From JAAYVZ01 sp035384965 (GTDB taxonomy: Bacteria > Acidobacteriota > Thermoanaerobaculia > Thermoanaerobaculales > Thermoanaerobaculaceae): DNA of 64,000 nt. Shown here one piece after another: positions 17,401-25,639 of this stretch. Under the pieces are notes generated by a model that was not told the DNA's origin, ran no database searches, and worked only from the letters and a program-made list of their open reading frames with translations. A program made the position numbers and the translations under genes. Every line of letters begins with the position of its first letter. Position 1 is the first letter of the stretch. The stretch spans positions 1 to 64,000 of the forward strand of contig DAOOJE010000015.1 in NCBI GenBank assembly GCA_035384965.1, in the 5' to 3' direction.

Positions 17401-19272
17401 ACGCCCACCCTCACCTTCGACCCCGCCGCGCCCGGGGTTTCGTTCGGAGGCACGAGCTTTCTCGGCACGCCAGTCTCGCAGCCCATGTACACCGACCTGG
17501 CGGGGCAGGTCATCCCCCTCACCTTCGACCGGGCGAAGCTGGCGGCCAACGCCTCGCCCGGGGTGCTGCTGCTCCATCACCACAACACGGCCGGCTCCCG
17601 CGCCCAGGTGGTGCCGATCAGGTCGGCGTGCGTGCCAACCTGCAGCGCGAGCGCACCCGAAACCGGCCTGGTCGACGTGGGGGTGTCGTTCGCAGCCACC
17701 GTTTCGGGGCAGGGTTGCTCGGGGCCCACGACGTTCGACTGGGACTTCGGAGACGGCTCGGCGCATGCGTCGACCGCCTCCCCGACCCACGTGTACACGG
17801 TGGCAGGGACGTACACCTGGCGCCTGGCCGCCGCCATTGGCGGCGTGGGATGCACCCGCAGCGGAACGATCACGATCTCGCCGTGGACCGCCCACGTACC
17901 GTCCGTGGCCCACGCCCCTGGCGCCGGCGGCTCGCAGTGGCGCACCGATCTGGCGGTGGCGAACCGCAGCGGCCGCACTGCGAGCGTCACCTACGCGTTC
18001 CTCCCCTACGGCAGCGGCACCCCGGTGACGCGCAGCCGTTCGCTCTCCCATGGTGCGAGCGAACGCTTTGTCGACGTGCTCGTGAGCCTGTTCGGGTTCG
18101 CTGACACCAGCACCCCCAAGGGCAGCGTGCGCATCGAGTCGACCGCCCGCGTACTGGCCACTGCGAGGACCTACAACCGAACGAGCAGCGGGACGTACGG
18201 CCAGTCGTACCCGGCGCTCACGGCGGCGGACGGGTTCACCCGTGGTCAGACCGCGTACATCGGCCAGCTCGAGAAGTCGGCCTCGTTCCGCTCCAACCTC
18301 GGGGTGCAGAACCTCGGCAGCACCGACTGCTCCGTCACCGTCACCCTCCACGACTCGAGCGGCGCGACGCTCGGGTCCCCCCTCACACAGACCGTGGCTG
18401 GAGGCAGGTACTTCCAGTGGGACGATGTCTTCGCCAAGGCGGGGGCGCCGGCGCAGCCGCTGGCGTACGCGACAGTGGAGGTGCAGACCTCCGGGTGTCG
18501 GGCGTGGGCGTACGGCTCGGTGGTCGACAACGCCACCGGCGACCCCACCACGGTCGACGCGCTGTGGGGCGAGCCCGCCGGACCGTACCTCGTGCCCTCG
18601 GTGGCCCACGCTCCGGGCGCCGCCGGCTCCCAGTGGCGCACGGATCTGGCCGTCGTCAACCCCGGCGGGGCGGCCCAGCTCACCCTCACGTACACCCCGA
18701 TGCAAGGGACAGCAGGGTCAGCCGTCGAGCGCAGCGAGTCCCTGGCTGCCGGGGCCACGCGAGAGTGGGCCGATCTCCTCGTGTCGCTGTTCGGCTTCCC
18801 CACCACCGCCACCCCGAAAGGCACGGTCGCCGCGGCCTCGCCCGGACCGCTCTACCTGTTCGCGCGCACCTACAACCAGAAGACGTCCGGGACGTTCGGA
18901 CAGTCGTACCCCTCGCTGCGCGCCTCCGACGGTCTCGCGCATGGCCAGCAAGGTGTCGTGCTGCAGCTGGCCAAGAGCACGGAATTCCGCTCCAACCTCG
19001 GCGTTCAGAACCTCGGAGGGGCGAGTTGCACCGTCGCGGTCCGGCTCCACGACCCCGCCGGCACGCCGCTCGGGACGACGCTCAACACGAGCCTCGAGGC
19101 CGGGCGGTTCTACCAGTGGGACGACGTCTTCGCCAGGGCGGGCGCGCCGGCGCAGCCGCTGGCGTACGCCACGGTGGAGGTGCAGACCCCCGGGTGTCGG
19201 GCGTGGGCGTACGGCTCGGTGGTCGACAACGCCACCGGCGACCCCACCACGGTGCCCGTGCTCGTCCCCTGA
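14437..19272 (+). CDS. Large secreted subtilisin-like (S8) protease with PA, PKD and duplicated C-terminal modules
   Basis: A 1611-residue extracellular serine protease. Order: signal peptide (about 1-31), I9-like propeptide (about 32-130), S8 catalytic domain with a PA-domain insert (about 370-540), beta-rich linker, PKD domain (about 1095-1150; FDWDFGDGS), then two tandem modules of about 230 residues each beginning VPSVAHAPGA. The catalytic triad is visible: D165 (IIDSGVDY), H238 (NGHGTHVAG) and S585 (GTSMACPH). The start at 14437 has GGGAGG at 14423-14428. The C-terminal modules probably mediate surface attachment or substrate binding. The gene is followed at 10 bp by cysK, which is functionally unrelated. 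Confidence 0.93.
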   Translation: MRSRGHTLRTLARLAAVLAAVAATSPVRAERVAVMIELADPPAAVVWAQQLAAAGTADVRASAAAATLAQLARLETAQQRFLAALASPPRSATVLFRVQRALNGIAVEVESDRVGELAALSGVRRITPLVPETLDLYASVPLLQAPQVWTAPGVTGQGIRIGIIDSGVDYLHFGLGGSGSYSGQDFADAVVPWNAKVVGGYDFAGDLYNAGCSDADQNAGRCSRTPSPDPDPMDCNGHGTHVAGIAAGYGVTTEGTTYQGPYSSATPFGTLQIGPGVAPGAQVYALRIFGCSGSSVLTAQAIDWATDPDGDGNFSDHLDVINLSLGSSYGQLDAASSQAAQNAASIGVIVVASAGNSGDVYYITGSPGVALRAISVANSVDSTELTGGFVVNAPAALAGVKPAAEAQFGPNLATTGPITGDLVLANDGSGTASDACEAIVNAAAMTGKIALVDRGTCTYTTKVKNCQDAGARGVLVANTSEGWPFTLTGSDATITVPSMLTDLATGIALKAALAGGTVNVTLTAAYRGAVRAVEPSMVDTLSGSSSRGPAFGSSALKPDLTAPGTTIWSLASRSGSGGRSLSGTSMACPHITGAMALLRQLHPQWTVEELKALVMGTSIHDLFANPNAGPPVYGSGRVGSGRSDLQLATEASLLAYSTDTPGAVSVSFGRPEVIGSWSASRSLRLANMSAGTITATLALQSVVDMPGVSFSLPGGTQVAVPPHGSATVEIRASAEGPQMKRTRDATVASTQGGDPRHWLPEEAAYLLISAPGQPSQRVAIHAAPRPAATMSTEETVLELTGETGTLVLHLNGQGVATGTNFPTDWVSLVSAFELAAESGDETSSQGTDNASDLRLVGITSDWARQLADGKGLAETSIFFGLATWADWSSPNKLRVQILIDTDRDGTDDWVLGNSSTGGSSPNDVFTAQLCKLSSGECTSTFLNGVSAGVRDTALFDANVMVLPVPPGRLGLTAGSSRFNYRVFTAVDSTPTLTFDPAAPGVSFGGTSFLGTPVSQPMYTDLAGQVIPLTFDRAKLAANASPGVLLLHHHNTAGSRAQVVPIRSACVPTCSASAPETGLVDVGVSFAATVSGQGCSGPTTFDWDFGDGSAHASTASPTHVYTVAGTYTWRLAAAIGGVGCTRSGTITISPWTAHVPSVAHAPGAGGSQWRTDLAVANRSGRTASVTYAFLPYGSGTPVTRSRSLSHGASERFVDVLVSLFGFADTSTPKGSVRIESTARVLATARTYNRTSSGTYGQSYPALTAADGFTRGQTAYIGQLEKSASFRSNLGVQNLGSTDCSVTVTLHDSSGATLGSPLTQTVAGGRYFQWDDVFAKAGAPAQPLAYATVEVQTSGCRAWAYGSVVDNATGDPTTVDALWGEPAGPYLVPSVAHAPGAAGSQWRTDLAVVNPGGAAQLTLTYTPMQGTAGSAVERSESLAAGATREWADLLVSLFGFPTTATPKGTVAAASPGPLYLFARTYNQKTSGTFGQSYPSLRASDGLAHGQQGVVLQLAKSTEFRSNLGVQNLGGASCTVAVRLHDPAGTPLGTTLNTSLEAGRFYQWDDVFARAGAPAQPLAYATVEVQTPGCRAWAYGSVVDNATGDPTTVPVLVP
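17890..19272 (+). repeat. Tandem about 700-bp duplication in protease gene
   Basis: Two consecutive copies (about 17890-18589 and 18590-19272) encode the C-terminal modules. The last about 115 bp of each (about 18439-18556 and 19139-19256) are almost identical at DNA level, far more so than the middle parts. This suggests recent gene conversion or unequal crossing-over. Confidence 0.8.
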
Positions 19273-19282
19273 GGAGGACTGC

Positions 19283-20218
19283 ATGCGCATTGCTGCCAAC
19301 GTCACGGAGCTGGTAGGCAATACCCCGCTCATCTGGCTTTCCAAGATCGGTGCCGGCCTGCCCGGGCGCGTCGCCGCCAAGGCCGAGTTCCAGAACCCCT
19401 GCTCGTCGGTGAAGGATCGCATCGGCCTCGCGATGATCGAGGCTGCGGAAGCGGCAGGGCAGATCACCCCCGAGACGATTCTCGTCGAGCCGACGTCCGG
19501 CAACACCGGCATCGCGCTGGCGTTCGTCTGCGCCCAGCGTGGCTACCGCCTCGTGCTGCTCATGCCGGAGACGATGAGCCTCGAGCGCCGCAAGCTCCTG
19601 GGGGCGCTCGGTGCCAGGCTGGTGCTCACCCCGGGCAGCGAGGGGATGTCGGGGGCGATCCGCCGGGCCAGGGAGCTGGTGGCCTCCGACCCGCGCTACC
19701 TCATGCTCCAGCAGTTCGAGAACCCCGCCAACCCCGACGTTCACCGGCGCACCACGGCGGAGGAGATCTGGCGCGACACCGAGGGGGCGGTCGACGTGCT
19801 GGTCGCCGGGGTCGGCACTGGCGGCACCATTACCGGCGTGGCCAGCGCCCTCAAGCCGCGCAAGCCGTCGTTCCGGGCCATTGCCGTTGAGCCGGTGGAC
19901 TCGCCCGTGCTGTCCGGCGGCACGCCCGGCCCGCACAAGATTCAGGGGATCGGCGCCGGGTTCGTCCCGGCGATCCTGCGCACCGACCTCATCGACGAGA
20001 TCCTGCAGGTCTCGCACCAGGACGCGGGCGCCACCGCCCGCCGCCTCGCCCGTGAGGAGGGCATCCTCACCGGGATCTCCGGCGGCGCCAACGTCTTTGC
20101 CGCCTTGCAGGTGGCGGCCCGCCCCGAGAGCGCCGGCAAGCTCATCGTTACCGTGCTGTGCGACACCGGCGAGCGGTACCTGTCCACCTGGCTGTGGGAC
20201 GAGCCGGAGGGCAGCTGA
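19283..20218 (+). CDS. cysK: Cysteine synthase (O-acetylserine sulfhydrylase)
   Basis: A 311-residue PLP enzyme that makes L-cysteine from O-acetylserine and sulfide. PLP lysine K44 lies in NPCSSVKDRIG. The substrate loop TSGNTGIAL and the phosphate loop GVGTGGTITG are visible. The start at 19283 has a GAGGAGGA ribosome site. Its stop overlaps the start of cysE (TGATG), so substrate supply and use are genetically coupled and the two proteins can be expected to form the cysteine synthase complex. Cytosolic. Confidence 0.96.
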   Translation: MRIAANVTELVGNTPLIWLSKIGAGLPGRVAAKAEFQNPCSSVKDRIGLAMIEAAEAAGQITPETILVEPTSGNTGIALAFVCAQRGYRLVLLMPETMSLERRKLLGALGARLVLTPGSEGMSGAIRRARELVASDPRYLMLQQFENPANPDVHRRTTAEEIWRDTEGAVDVLVAGVGTGGTITGVASALKPRKPSFRAIAVEPVDSPVLSGGTPGPHKIQGIGAGFVPAILRTDLIDEILQVSHQDAGATARRLAREEGILTGISGGANVFAALQVAARPESAGKLIVTVLCDTGERYLSTWLWDEPEGS

Positions 20219-21165
20219 TGGACTGCCACGCCTCCGACCTGTCGCCGGCGCCCGAGGAGGCGCCGCTTTCCCCGATCGTCGAGGCCCTTTGCGCCTCCCA
20301 CAACGGCCTGGCGCGGCGGCATCGCGAAGGGCAATGCCGCCAGGTGCTGCCGTCCCGCGACGCCGTCGTCGCCCTCGTGGAAGACCTCCGCACGGTGCTC
20401 TTCCCCGGCTATTTCGGGCCGTCCGATCTCACCGACGAGACGATGCGCTTCGCGGTCGGGCACACTCTCGAGCGCGTGCGCCGGGGGTTGCAAGAGCAAA
20501 TCAGACGTGGCCTGTGCTTCGCGTGCAGCGGCCACCCGGCCTTCTGCCCGCAGTGCGAGGACCGGGCGCTCGAACTCACCGAGCGCTTCCTCGCCTGCCT
20601 ACCCGAAGTGCGCCACCGGCTCGCCACCGACGTGCAGGCGGCCTACGAGGGCGACCCCGCCGCCACCAGCCCCGACGAGGCGATCTTCTGCTACCCGGGG
20701 GTGCTGGCGATCACCAACCACCGACTGGCTCACGAACTGTACAGGCTCGGCGTGCCCCTCATCGCCCGCATCATCTCGGAGGCCGCCCACTCGGCCACCG
20801 GCATCGACATCCATCCGGGGGCCTCGATCGGCGAGCGTTTCTTCATCGATCACGGCACCGGGGTCGTGATCGGCGAGACCTCGATCATCGGCGCCAACGT
20901 CCGCCTTTACCAGGGCGTGACCCTCGGCGCCAAGAGCTTCCCCAAGGACGAGCACGGCAACCCGATCAAGGGGATCCCCCGCCATCCGATCGTCGAGGAT
21001 GACGTCGTGGTTTACGCCGGGGCGACGATCCTGGGGCGCATCACGATCGGCCGGGGCTCGGTCATTGGCGGCAACGTCTGGATCACCCGCTCGCTGCCGC
21101 CCGGAAGCCGGGTCTCGCAGGCCCAGACCCGCGACGACGCCTATGATGGCGGCGCCGGCATCTGA
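20218..21165 (+). CDS. cysE: Serine O-acetyltransferase
   Basis: A 315-residue acetyltransferase that converts L-serine and acetyl-CoA to O-acetylserine, the step before CysK. The N-terminal half is helical; a Cys-containing stretch at about residues 100-110 (CFACSGHPAFCPQC) resembles a zinc-binding knuckle. The C-terminal half is a left-handed beta helix with SATGIDIHPGA, IDHGTGVVIGET and GVTLGAKS hexapeptide repeats. The length fits the longer SAT group. The four-Cys insertion is unusual for CysE and could bind zinc or respond to redox; that is inference. Confidence 0.94.
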   Translation: MDCHASDLSPAPEEAPLSPIVEALCASHNGLARRHREGQCRQVLPSRDAVVALVEDLRTVLFPGYFGPSDLTDETMRFAVGHTLERVRRGLQEQIRRGLCFACSGHPAFCPQCEDRALELTERFLACLPEVRHRLATDVQAAYEGDPAATSPDEAIFCYPGVLAITNHRLAHELYRLGVPLIARIISEAAHSATGIDIHPGASIGERFFIDHGTGVVIGETSIIGANVRLYQGVTLGAKSFPKDEHGNPIKGIPRHPIVEDDVVVYAGATILGRITIGRGSVIGGNVWITRSLPPGSRVSQAQTRDDAYDGGAGI

Positions 21166-21190
21166 ATCGCCGGGGAGGAGGAACGCCGCC

Positions 21191-21823
21191 ATGCGCGCCG
21201 TGATCGTCGCCAACGCGCCGTGGCGGTGGCGGCCCGACCTCGTGGGACTCGCCCGCCGGGCGGAGCTGCTGCTGGCCGCGGACGGGGGGGCCAACCACCT
21301 GGCCGCTGTCGGGCTGCGGCCGGCGGCCGTGGTGGGCGACCTCGACTCGATCCGCCCGGAGGTCCGTGCCTGGCTCGGCGAAGACGCAATGCTGGCGCGG
21401 CCCGACCAGGACCGCACCGACCTCGACAAGGCCCTTGCCGTGGCCATCGAAGAGCGGGGCGCCCGCTCGGTGACCGTGCTTGCCGCCACCGCCGGCCGGC
21501 TGGACCACGCGTTCGAGAACCTCGGCCTCGCCGTCCGCTGGGGGCGCCACGCCGCCGTCGAGCTGGTGGCCGAGGACGGCGTGTTCGTACCGGTGCTGGA
21601 GCGCGCCGAGCTGGCGAGCGAGCCGGGGAGGGTCGTGTCGCTGCTGCCGCTCGGCCGCGTCGAGGTATGGACGCGCGGGCTGCAGTGGGAGCTCGACGGC
21701 GACATCCTCGACCCTGCGGCGCGGATCAGCGTTTCCAACCGCGCGGCCGGGACGTCGGTCGAGGTCCGCGCCACCGGCGGAGCGCTCGTCGCGTTTTTGG
21801 CCGGCGCTACGGCTGGCTGGTAG
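21191..21823 (+). CDS. Thiamine pyrophosphokinase
   Basis: A 210-residue enzyme expected to transfer pyrophosphate from ATP to thiamine, giving the cofactor used by AceE. Motifs are AADGGANHL (about 31), VVGDLDSI (about 49) and the metal/ATP site DQDRTDLDKAL (about 73), followed by AATAGRLDHAFEN. The C-terminal beta domain that binds thiamine is present. The start at 21191 follows a GGGGAGGAGG stretch. It sits 25 bp after cysE and may be co-transcribed. The length is normal for the family. Confidence 0.9.
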   Translation: MRAVIVANAPWRWRPDLVGLARRAELLLAADGGANHLAAVGLRPAAVVGDLDSIRPEVRAWLGEDAMLARPDQDRTDLDKALAVAIEERGARSVTVLAATAGRLDHAFENLGLAVRWGRHAAVELVAEDGVFVPVLERAELASEPGRVVSLLPLGRVEVWTRGLQWELDGDILDPAARISVSNRAAGTSVEVRATGGALVAFLAGATAGW

Positions 21824-21826
21824 AAT
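21797..21826 (+). promoter_or_regulatory. Promoter of acyltransferase gene inside thiN 3' end
   Basis: TTGGCC (21797-21802), 18 bp, then TAGAAT (21821-21826), followed after six nt by GTG 21833. The TAG of the -10 box is also the stop codon of the preceding gene. The spacing predicts a leaderless mRNA. Confidence 0.5.
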
Positions 21827-21832
21827 CCGCTA

Positions 21833-22716
21833 GTGCAGGCGAAGATGGCGGGATCCTCCCGCCTGGCAGAAGCGTTCTACCGGCTCTACTTCGGTTTCTG
21901 GATCCCGGGGTTGGTGTGGGCGGCCACATGGTGGCCGCGGGCCCTCATGTACTGGATGGCCCGCAACCTCGTCATGCTCCCTTTCAACCTGCTGCGCCCC
22001 AAGTACCTGCGTGCGGTCGAGCAGAACTACGGGCGGATCCTCGGCCTGCCGCCGGGCGACAGGCGGGTGCGGCGGGCCGCCTGGAACATGGGGTACGAGC
22101 ATGCGTATCACTGGATCGACTTCTTTCGGTGGTCGCAGCTTCCTGTCGAACGCCTGCTCGAACAGGTCGAAGTGGAGGGCGAGGAGCACTTCCGGGCGGC
22201 GCGAGCGAGCGACCGCGGCACCCTGCTGATCACGGCCCACATGGGCAACCCGGAAGTCGGCGCCACCGGCCTCGGGCGGCACGTCGAGCCGATCCACGTC
22301 CTGTACTGGCGCGACCGCTTCGCCACCGCCGAGGAGTTTCGCACCCGCATGCGCCTGCGCGGCAACGTGCACGGCATCCCGGTCGATGCCTCGCCGCCCA
22401 CGGCGACCGTGACTTCAACGACCAGGGTTGGCCGTGCGAGTTCTTCGGCGCGGTCACGACCTTCCCCCCCGGGCCGTTCCTGCTCGCGGTGCGCGGCGAT
22501 GCGCTGATCGTGCCGACCTACTTTCTGGTCCGCCCGGACCGAAAGTTCCGGGCCATCTACGAGGAACCGATCGAGACCCGCGGCGCCGGGACCCCCGAGG
22601 AGCGCGCCCGCGCCGCGATGGTGATCTGGCTCCGCGGTCTCGAGGCCCGGATCCGCGCCCATCCCGAGCAGTGGTACTGCTTCTACCCGTTCTGGCGCGG
22701 GGAAGGCAGTGGCTAG
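21833..22716 (+). pseudogene. LpxL/HtrB-like lipid acyltransferase, frameshifted with internal deletion
   Basis: Family role: transfer of an acyl chain to a lipid A or phosphatidyl-sugar precursor at the inner membrane. The first frame (GTG 21833 to about 22390) holds the membrane-proximal N-terminus and the catalytic HMGN motif (ITAHMGNPE). The second frame (about 22390-22716) holds the downstream block GDRDFN...CEFFGAVTTFPPGP and the C-terminus. Between GIPVD and GDRDFN, about 15-20 residues normally present in the family are missing as well as the frame changing. This is either a real lesion or an assembly error. Leaderless start after TAGAAT. Confidence 0.75.
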
Positions 22717-22753
22717 CCACCCACCACTATCGACTGTCCTGAGGGGATAATGG

Positions 22754-22824
22754 CTGGGGAGCAGGGATTCGAACCCCGATACCGTGGTCCAGAGCCACGT
22801 GTCCTGCCGTTGAACGACTCCCCA
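22754..22824 (-). tRNA. tRNA-Gln (CTG)
   Basis: A 71-nt cloverleaf on the minus strand with acceptor TGGGGAG/CTCCCCA, anticodon stem CGTGG/CCACG and loop CTCTGGA (anticodon CTG). CCA is encoded at 22751-22753. Confidence 0.93.
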
Positions 22825-22839
22825 GCAACGGCGAAGGCC

Positions 22840-22870
22840 ATTCTAGCCGGGCGGGGGTGGAGCTTGTCAA
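22840..22870 (-). promoter_or_regulatory. Promoter of tRNA-Gln
   Basis: On the minus strand, TTGACA (22870-22865) and TAGAAT (22845-22840), separated by 19 bp, lie 15 bp upstream of the tRNA 5' end. Confidence 0.6.
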
Positions 22871-22871
22871 G

Positions 22872-22899
22872 GAGGCGGTGCCTCATCAGGAACCGCCTC
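22872..22899 (+). other. Hairpin-forming segment in 236-bp intergenic region
   Basis: GAGGCGGT (22872-22879) pairs with ACCGCCTC (22892-22899) over a 12-nt loop, with no U-tract. The rest of 22900-23060 contains a TTGACA at 22998-23003 without a matching -10. No gene is seen until 23061. Confidence 0.35.
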
Positions 22900-23060
22900 G
22901 ACGGGGAATCGTTGCCTCATGGAAGAAACGACTCGAAGCCGGTTGGTGGGAGAGCAGCAACCACTCTCAAAAACCTCGACACGTTCATGGCGGGGTCTTG
23001 ACAAGAGAGAGAAAAGGACTCCGCCCACAACGCTCCGGCAGTGCCGGAAAGGAGGATGCC

Positions 23061-23174
23061 GTGGAAGAGAGGAATGCGGCAGCGGTCCTGTCAATTGTCC
23101 TGGCGCTCGTGCTGGCCGTTGGCATCGCCCCGCCGGTCGCCGCAGTCGACAACGACGACTTCAACGACTGGTAG
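23061..23174 (+). CDS. Tiny secreted-peptide ORF
   Basis: A 37-codon ORF starting GTG at 23061 with a strong AAAGGAGG ribosome site (23048-23055). It consists of a short charged N-region, a long hydrophobic core (VLSIVLALVLAVGIA), a signal-peptidase-like site (PPVAA) and an acidic nine-residue tail VDNDDFNDW. It ends 2 bp before the ATG of the next gene, so translation is probably coupled. No family recognised. It could be a secreted peptide, a small membrane protein or a leader ORF for the downstream gene. Confidence 0.55.
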   Translation: MEERNAAAVLSIVLALVLAVGIAPPVAAVDNDDFNDW

Positions 23175-23176
23175 CC

Positions 23177-25431
23177 ATGACCACGAGTCTCGTAGTGGCA
23201 TCCTGTGTACTCCTGCGCGGGGTGGCATTCTCCTCTCCGCTGCCCATCGCTATCGATGTCGCCAGCATTCCAGCCGGAACCACAGTACCCGCCATAGTCG
23301 AGCTGGAGGCAAGCGACGGTGCGGCGCCCGAACTGACCCGCACGCTGCAGGTGCCTGGTTCTTTCGTGGTTGAGGTCCGCCCCGGTCTGACCTACGCCCT
23401 GAGGGTCAAGGCAAGTGGGTACTGGGCGGACGAGAGAGTTGTCTTCGTCGACGCCAACGGCCAGAGCGCGCCGACACATCTCGTGCTCTGGCCCACCGGA
23501 ACGATCACTGCGCGGACAAGCTTCCCTGCCAACACCCCTCGTCCGGAGTTTCTCTCCGCGCGGTTCTCGCCGCCACAAAGCAGCACGTCGGGCTCGGCCC
23601 CTCAAGGCGAGACAAGGTGCTCACTCCAGGGTAGTACCCTTCGCTGCGAGATTCCGGCAGGAACGATCGATGTTCGGTTGAGGGCTGAGGGTTTCGTCTC
23701 GCACTTCTTCTGGGGAGTGGGTGTCCAAGCGAGCAAGGTACTCGACCTCGGAAACCTGGATTTTCGAAAAGGCGGCTCAGTCGTAGGCTGGGTGAATGTC
23801 GCGTCCGGTTCAGTTGACACCAAGACTTGCACGATTGAGTTGTCCCCCCTCCAACTGGTTGACGCACGAGCGCCGGCGGAGAAGAGGGCTCTGGACCAAA
23901 TCACGATCTTAACCCACCCGACTGCGAGGGGATTCTTTCACTTCCAGGGTGTGGCGGCAGGGGTGTACGCAATCAAGGCCTCACAGCCGCCGTTCGCGCC
24001 AGCCGCTCTATCTCCCGTTCGAGTCTTCGAGAACGTTGAGACAGAACTCCAGGAAAGCATAGTTCTGAGCGTTCCGAGCGAACTCACCGTCAGTCTCGAA
24101 CCAGCACTCGACCCACAAGGGCGACCTTGGAAGCTCGCCCTCTTTCGCCAGCTCGAAGGTCGGTTCGAGTCGCAGCGCCTTCCGGCTGGGGAGCCTGAGG
24201 CGCCTGAGCGGTGGAGGTTCATGAACCTCCCCGAGGGACAGTTCTCACTGCAGATCTCTGACCTCGACGGCACCGTCTGGGTTGACATGCCGATCACGAT
24301 CGAACAGCGCGTGCAGGAGGAGCGGATCACTATTCCCGTCGTTCCAGTGCGCGGACGGCTCACCCTCGGAGACAAGTCCCTCGAAGGCGTGCTTGTCTTC
24401 GGGGGCGTGCGCGGAAAGGTCGCGATCAAGGTCTGGACTGACGACCATGGTCGGTTCGAGTGCACCCTCCCCCGTGAAGGAACATGGAACGTCACAGTGG
24501 GCTCTCTCGACCCCACGCTGAAGAGGGATATGGGGGTTTTGTAGTCCGAAGGGCCGAAGGCGCGGCAGCGGCCGAGGTGGAAATCAAGGTACCCGACACT
24601 CTCGTTGACGGCCTGGTAGTGGACGAAAGCGGCACTCCGGTGCCAAGAGCATCCGTGTTCGCGCAATCGATGACCGTGCGTGAGCCAGAGACCGAAGTTC
24701 AGGCCGATCGTCACGGGAGGTTTTTCTTCAGAGGACTCGGGGAGGGTCGAACCTTGATTCACGCCAGCCTCGAGGGGTCAACCTCCGAGCCGAGCGAGGT
24801 GACCGTCGATGAGAAGCGAGCGATCCGGGACCTGGTGCTGGTCCTGCGTGCTGCCAGGAGGGTGAGAGGCAGGGTCGTAAGCTCCGTTGGACCTGTAGTT
24901 GGTGCAGTTGTGGTAGTCCTTCCAGTTGGAAAGCCCGCGTTTGGGGATGAAGTGACCACAGGCGTCGACGGGCGATTTGAAGCCGGGGTTCCCGCCTGGG
25001 CAACCGGCCTCAACATGGTCGTGATGGCAGTCGGACACCCGCTGCTGGCGTCGAGACTACCCGTCCCCGAGAAGGAACAGAACGAGCTCATCATTGAGCT
25101 GCCGCCTTCTGGGGGCACCGTGGTTGTCAAGCTTCCGGAACCTCCTAACGACCCTCAGCGCGTAATGACAGTAGTGGAGCACAACGGTGTGCCAATCGGC
25201 TTCCCCATCGTTGTGCGGTGGGTCGCGATGAACCGGCTTCCAGTCAATACGCCGCTGATCATCCCCAACCTCGCACCCGGGAGCTATCGATTCTGCGTGT
25301 TACCCTCTTCTTCTATCGTTGGGCTGGCGGCGGGAAGCCTGACACCTGACACGTTGTGTGGCAGGGAGGTGGTGGTTCCTGGGGGCGGACAGGTCGAGGC
25401 GGCTATACCGAGCCTCTCACCCGGCCCCTGA
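23177..25431 (+). pseudogene. Secreted protein with carboxypeptidase-regulatory-like repeats, frameshifted
   Basis: One about 750-residue protein split by a frame change near 24525-24545. Frame 1 (23177-24544) has a signal peptide and Ig-like beta segments. Frame 2 (about 24525-25431) continues with two clear CarboxypepD-reg-like units (LVDGLVVDESGTPVPRASV; RRVRGRVVSSVGPVVGAVVV). Adding one base to the purine run near 24527 restores a continuous RGYGGFVVRR reading. Base composition is visibly lower in GC than the flanks and codon choice is more relaxed (GTT, AGT and CTA are common), suggesting transfer. Function is unknown; such domains are usually cell-surface adhesion or stability modules. 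Confidence 0.7.
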
Positions 25432-25498
25432 GACCGGCCCTGTTGGGATGGCCTCATGGCGCCGGCACGTACCTTGGGTGTGGCGCTGCGGAGATCTC

Positions 25499-25627
25499 AT
25501 GGCGGAGCTAGTCGCACTGCTCTACGGGCTTGTCGTTCTACTGTGTCTCGCCGCTGCTGGGCGCTACGTACGACGCCACGGCCTGTCCCGCGTCCCCTCC
25601 CGGACTCCGCTCAGCTCGTGGGGATGA
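25499..25627 (+). CDS. Putative small membrane protein
   Basis: A 42-residue ORF (ATG 25499, GGAG about 8 nt upstream) with one transmembrane segment (LVALLYGLVVLLCLAAAG) and a basic tail. It lies 68 bp after the carboxypeptidase-regulatory-domain gene in the same low-GC stretch. No family recognised. It may be a fortuitous ORF, although the hydrophobic profile is coherent. Confidence 0.35.
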   Translation: MAELVALLYGLVVLLCLAAAGRYVRRHGLSRVPSRTPLSSWG

Positions 25628-25639
25628 CGATCGTGGAGG

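Noticed and set aside
16468..18705. A 745-codon minus-strand frame inside the S8 protease gene
   Set aside because: Antisense to a gene with complete catalytic motifs; composition is typical of a GC shadow.
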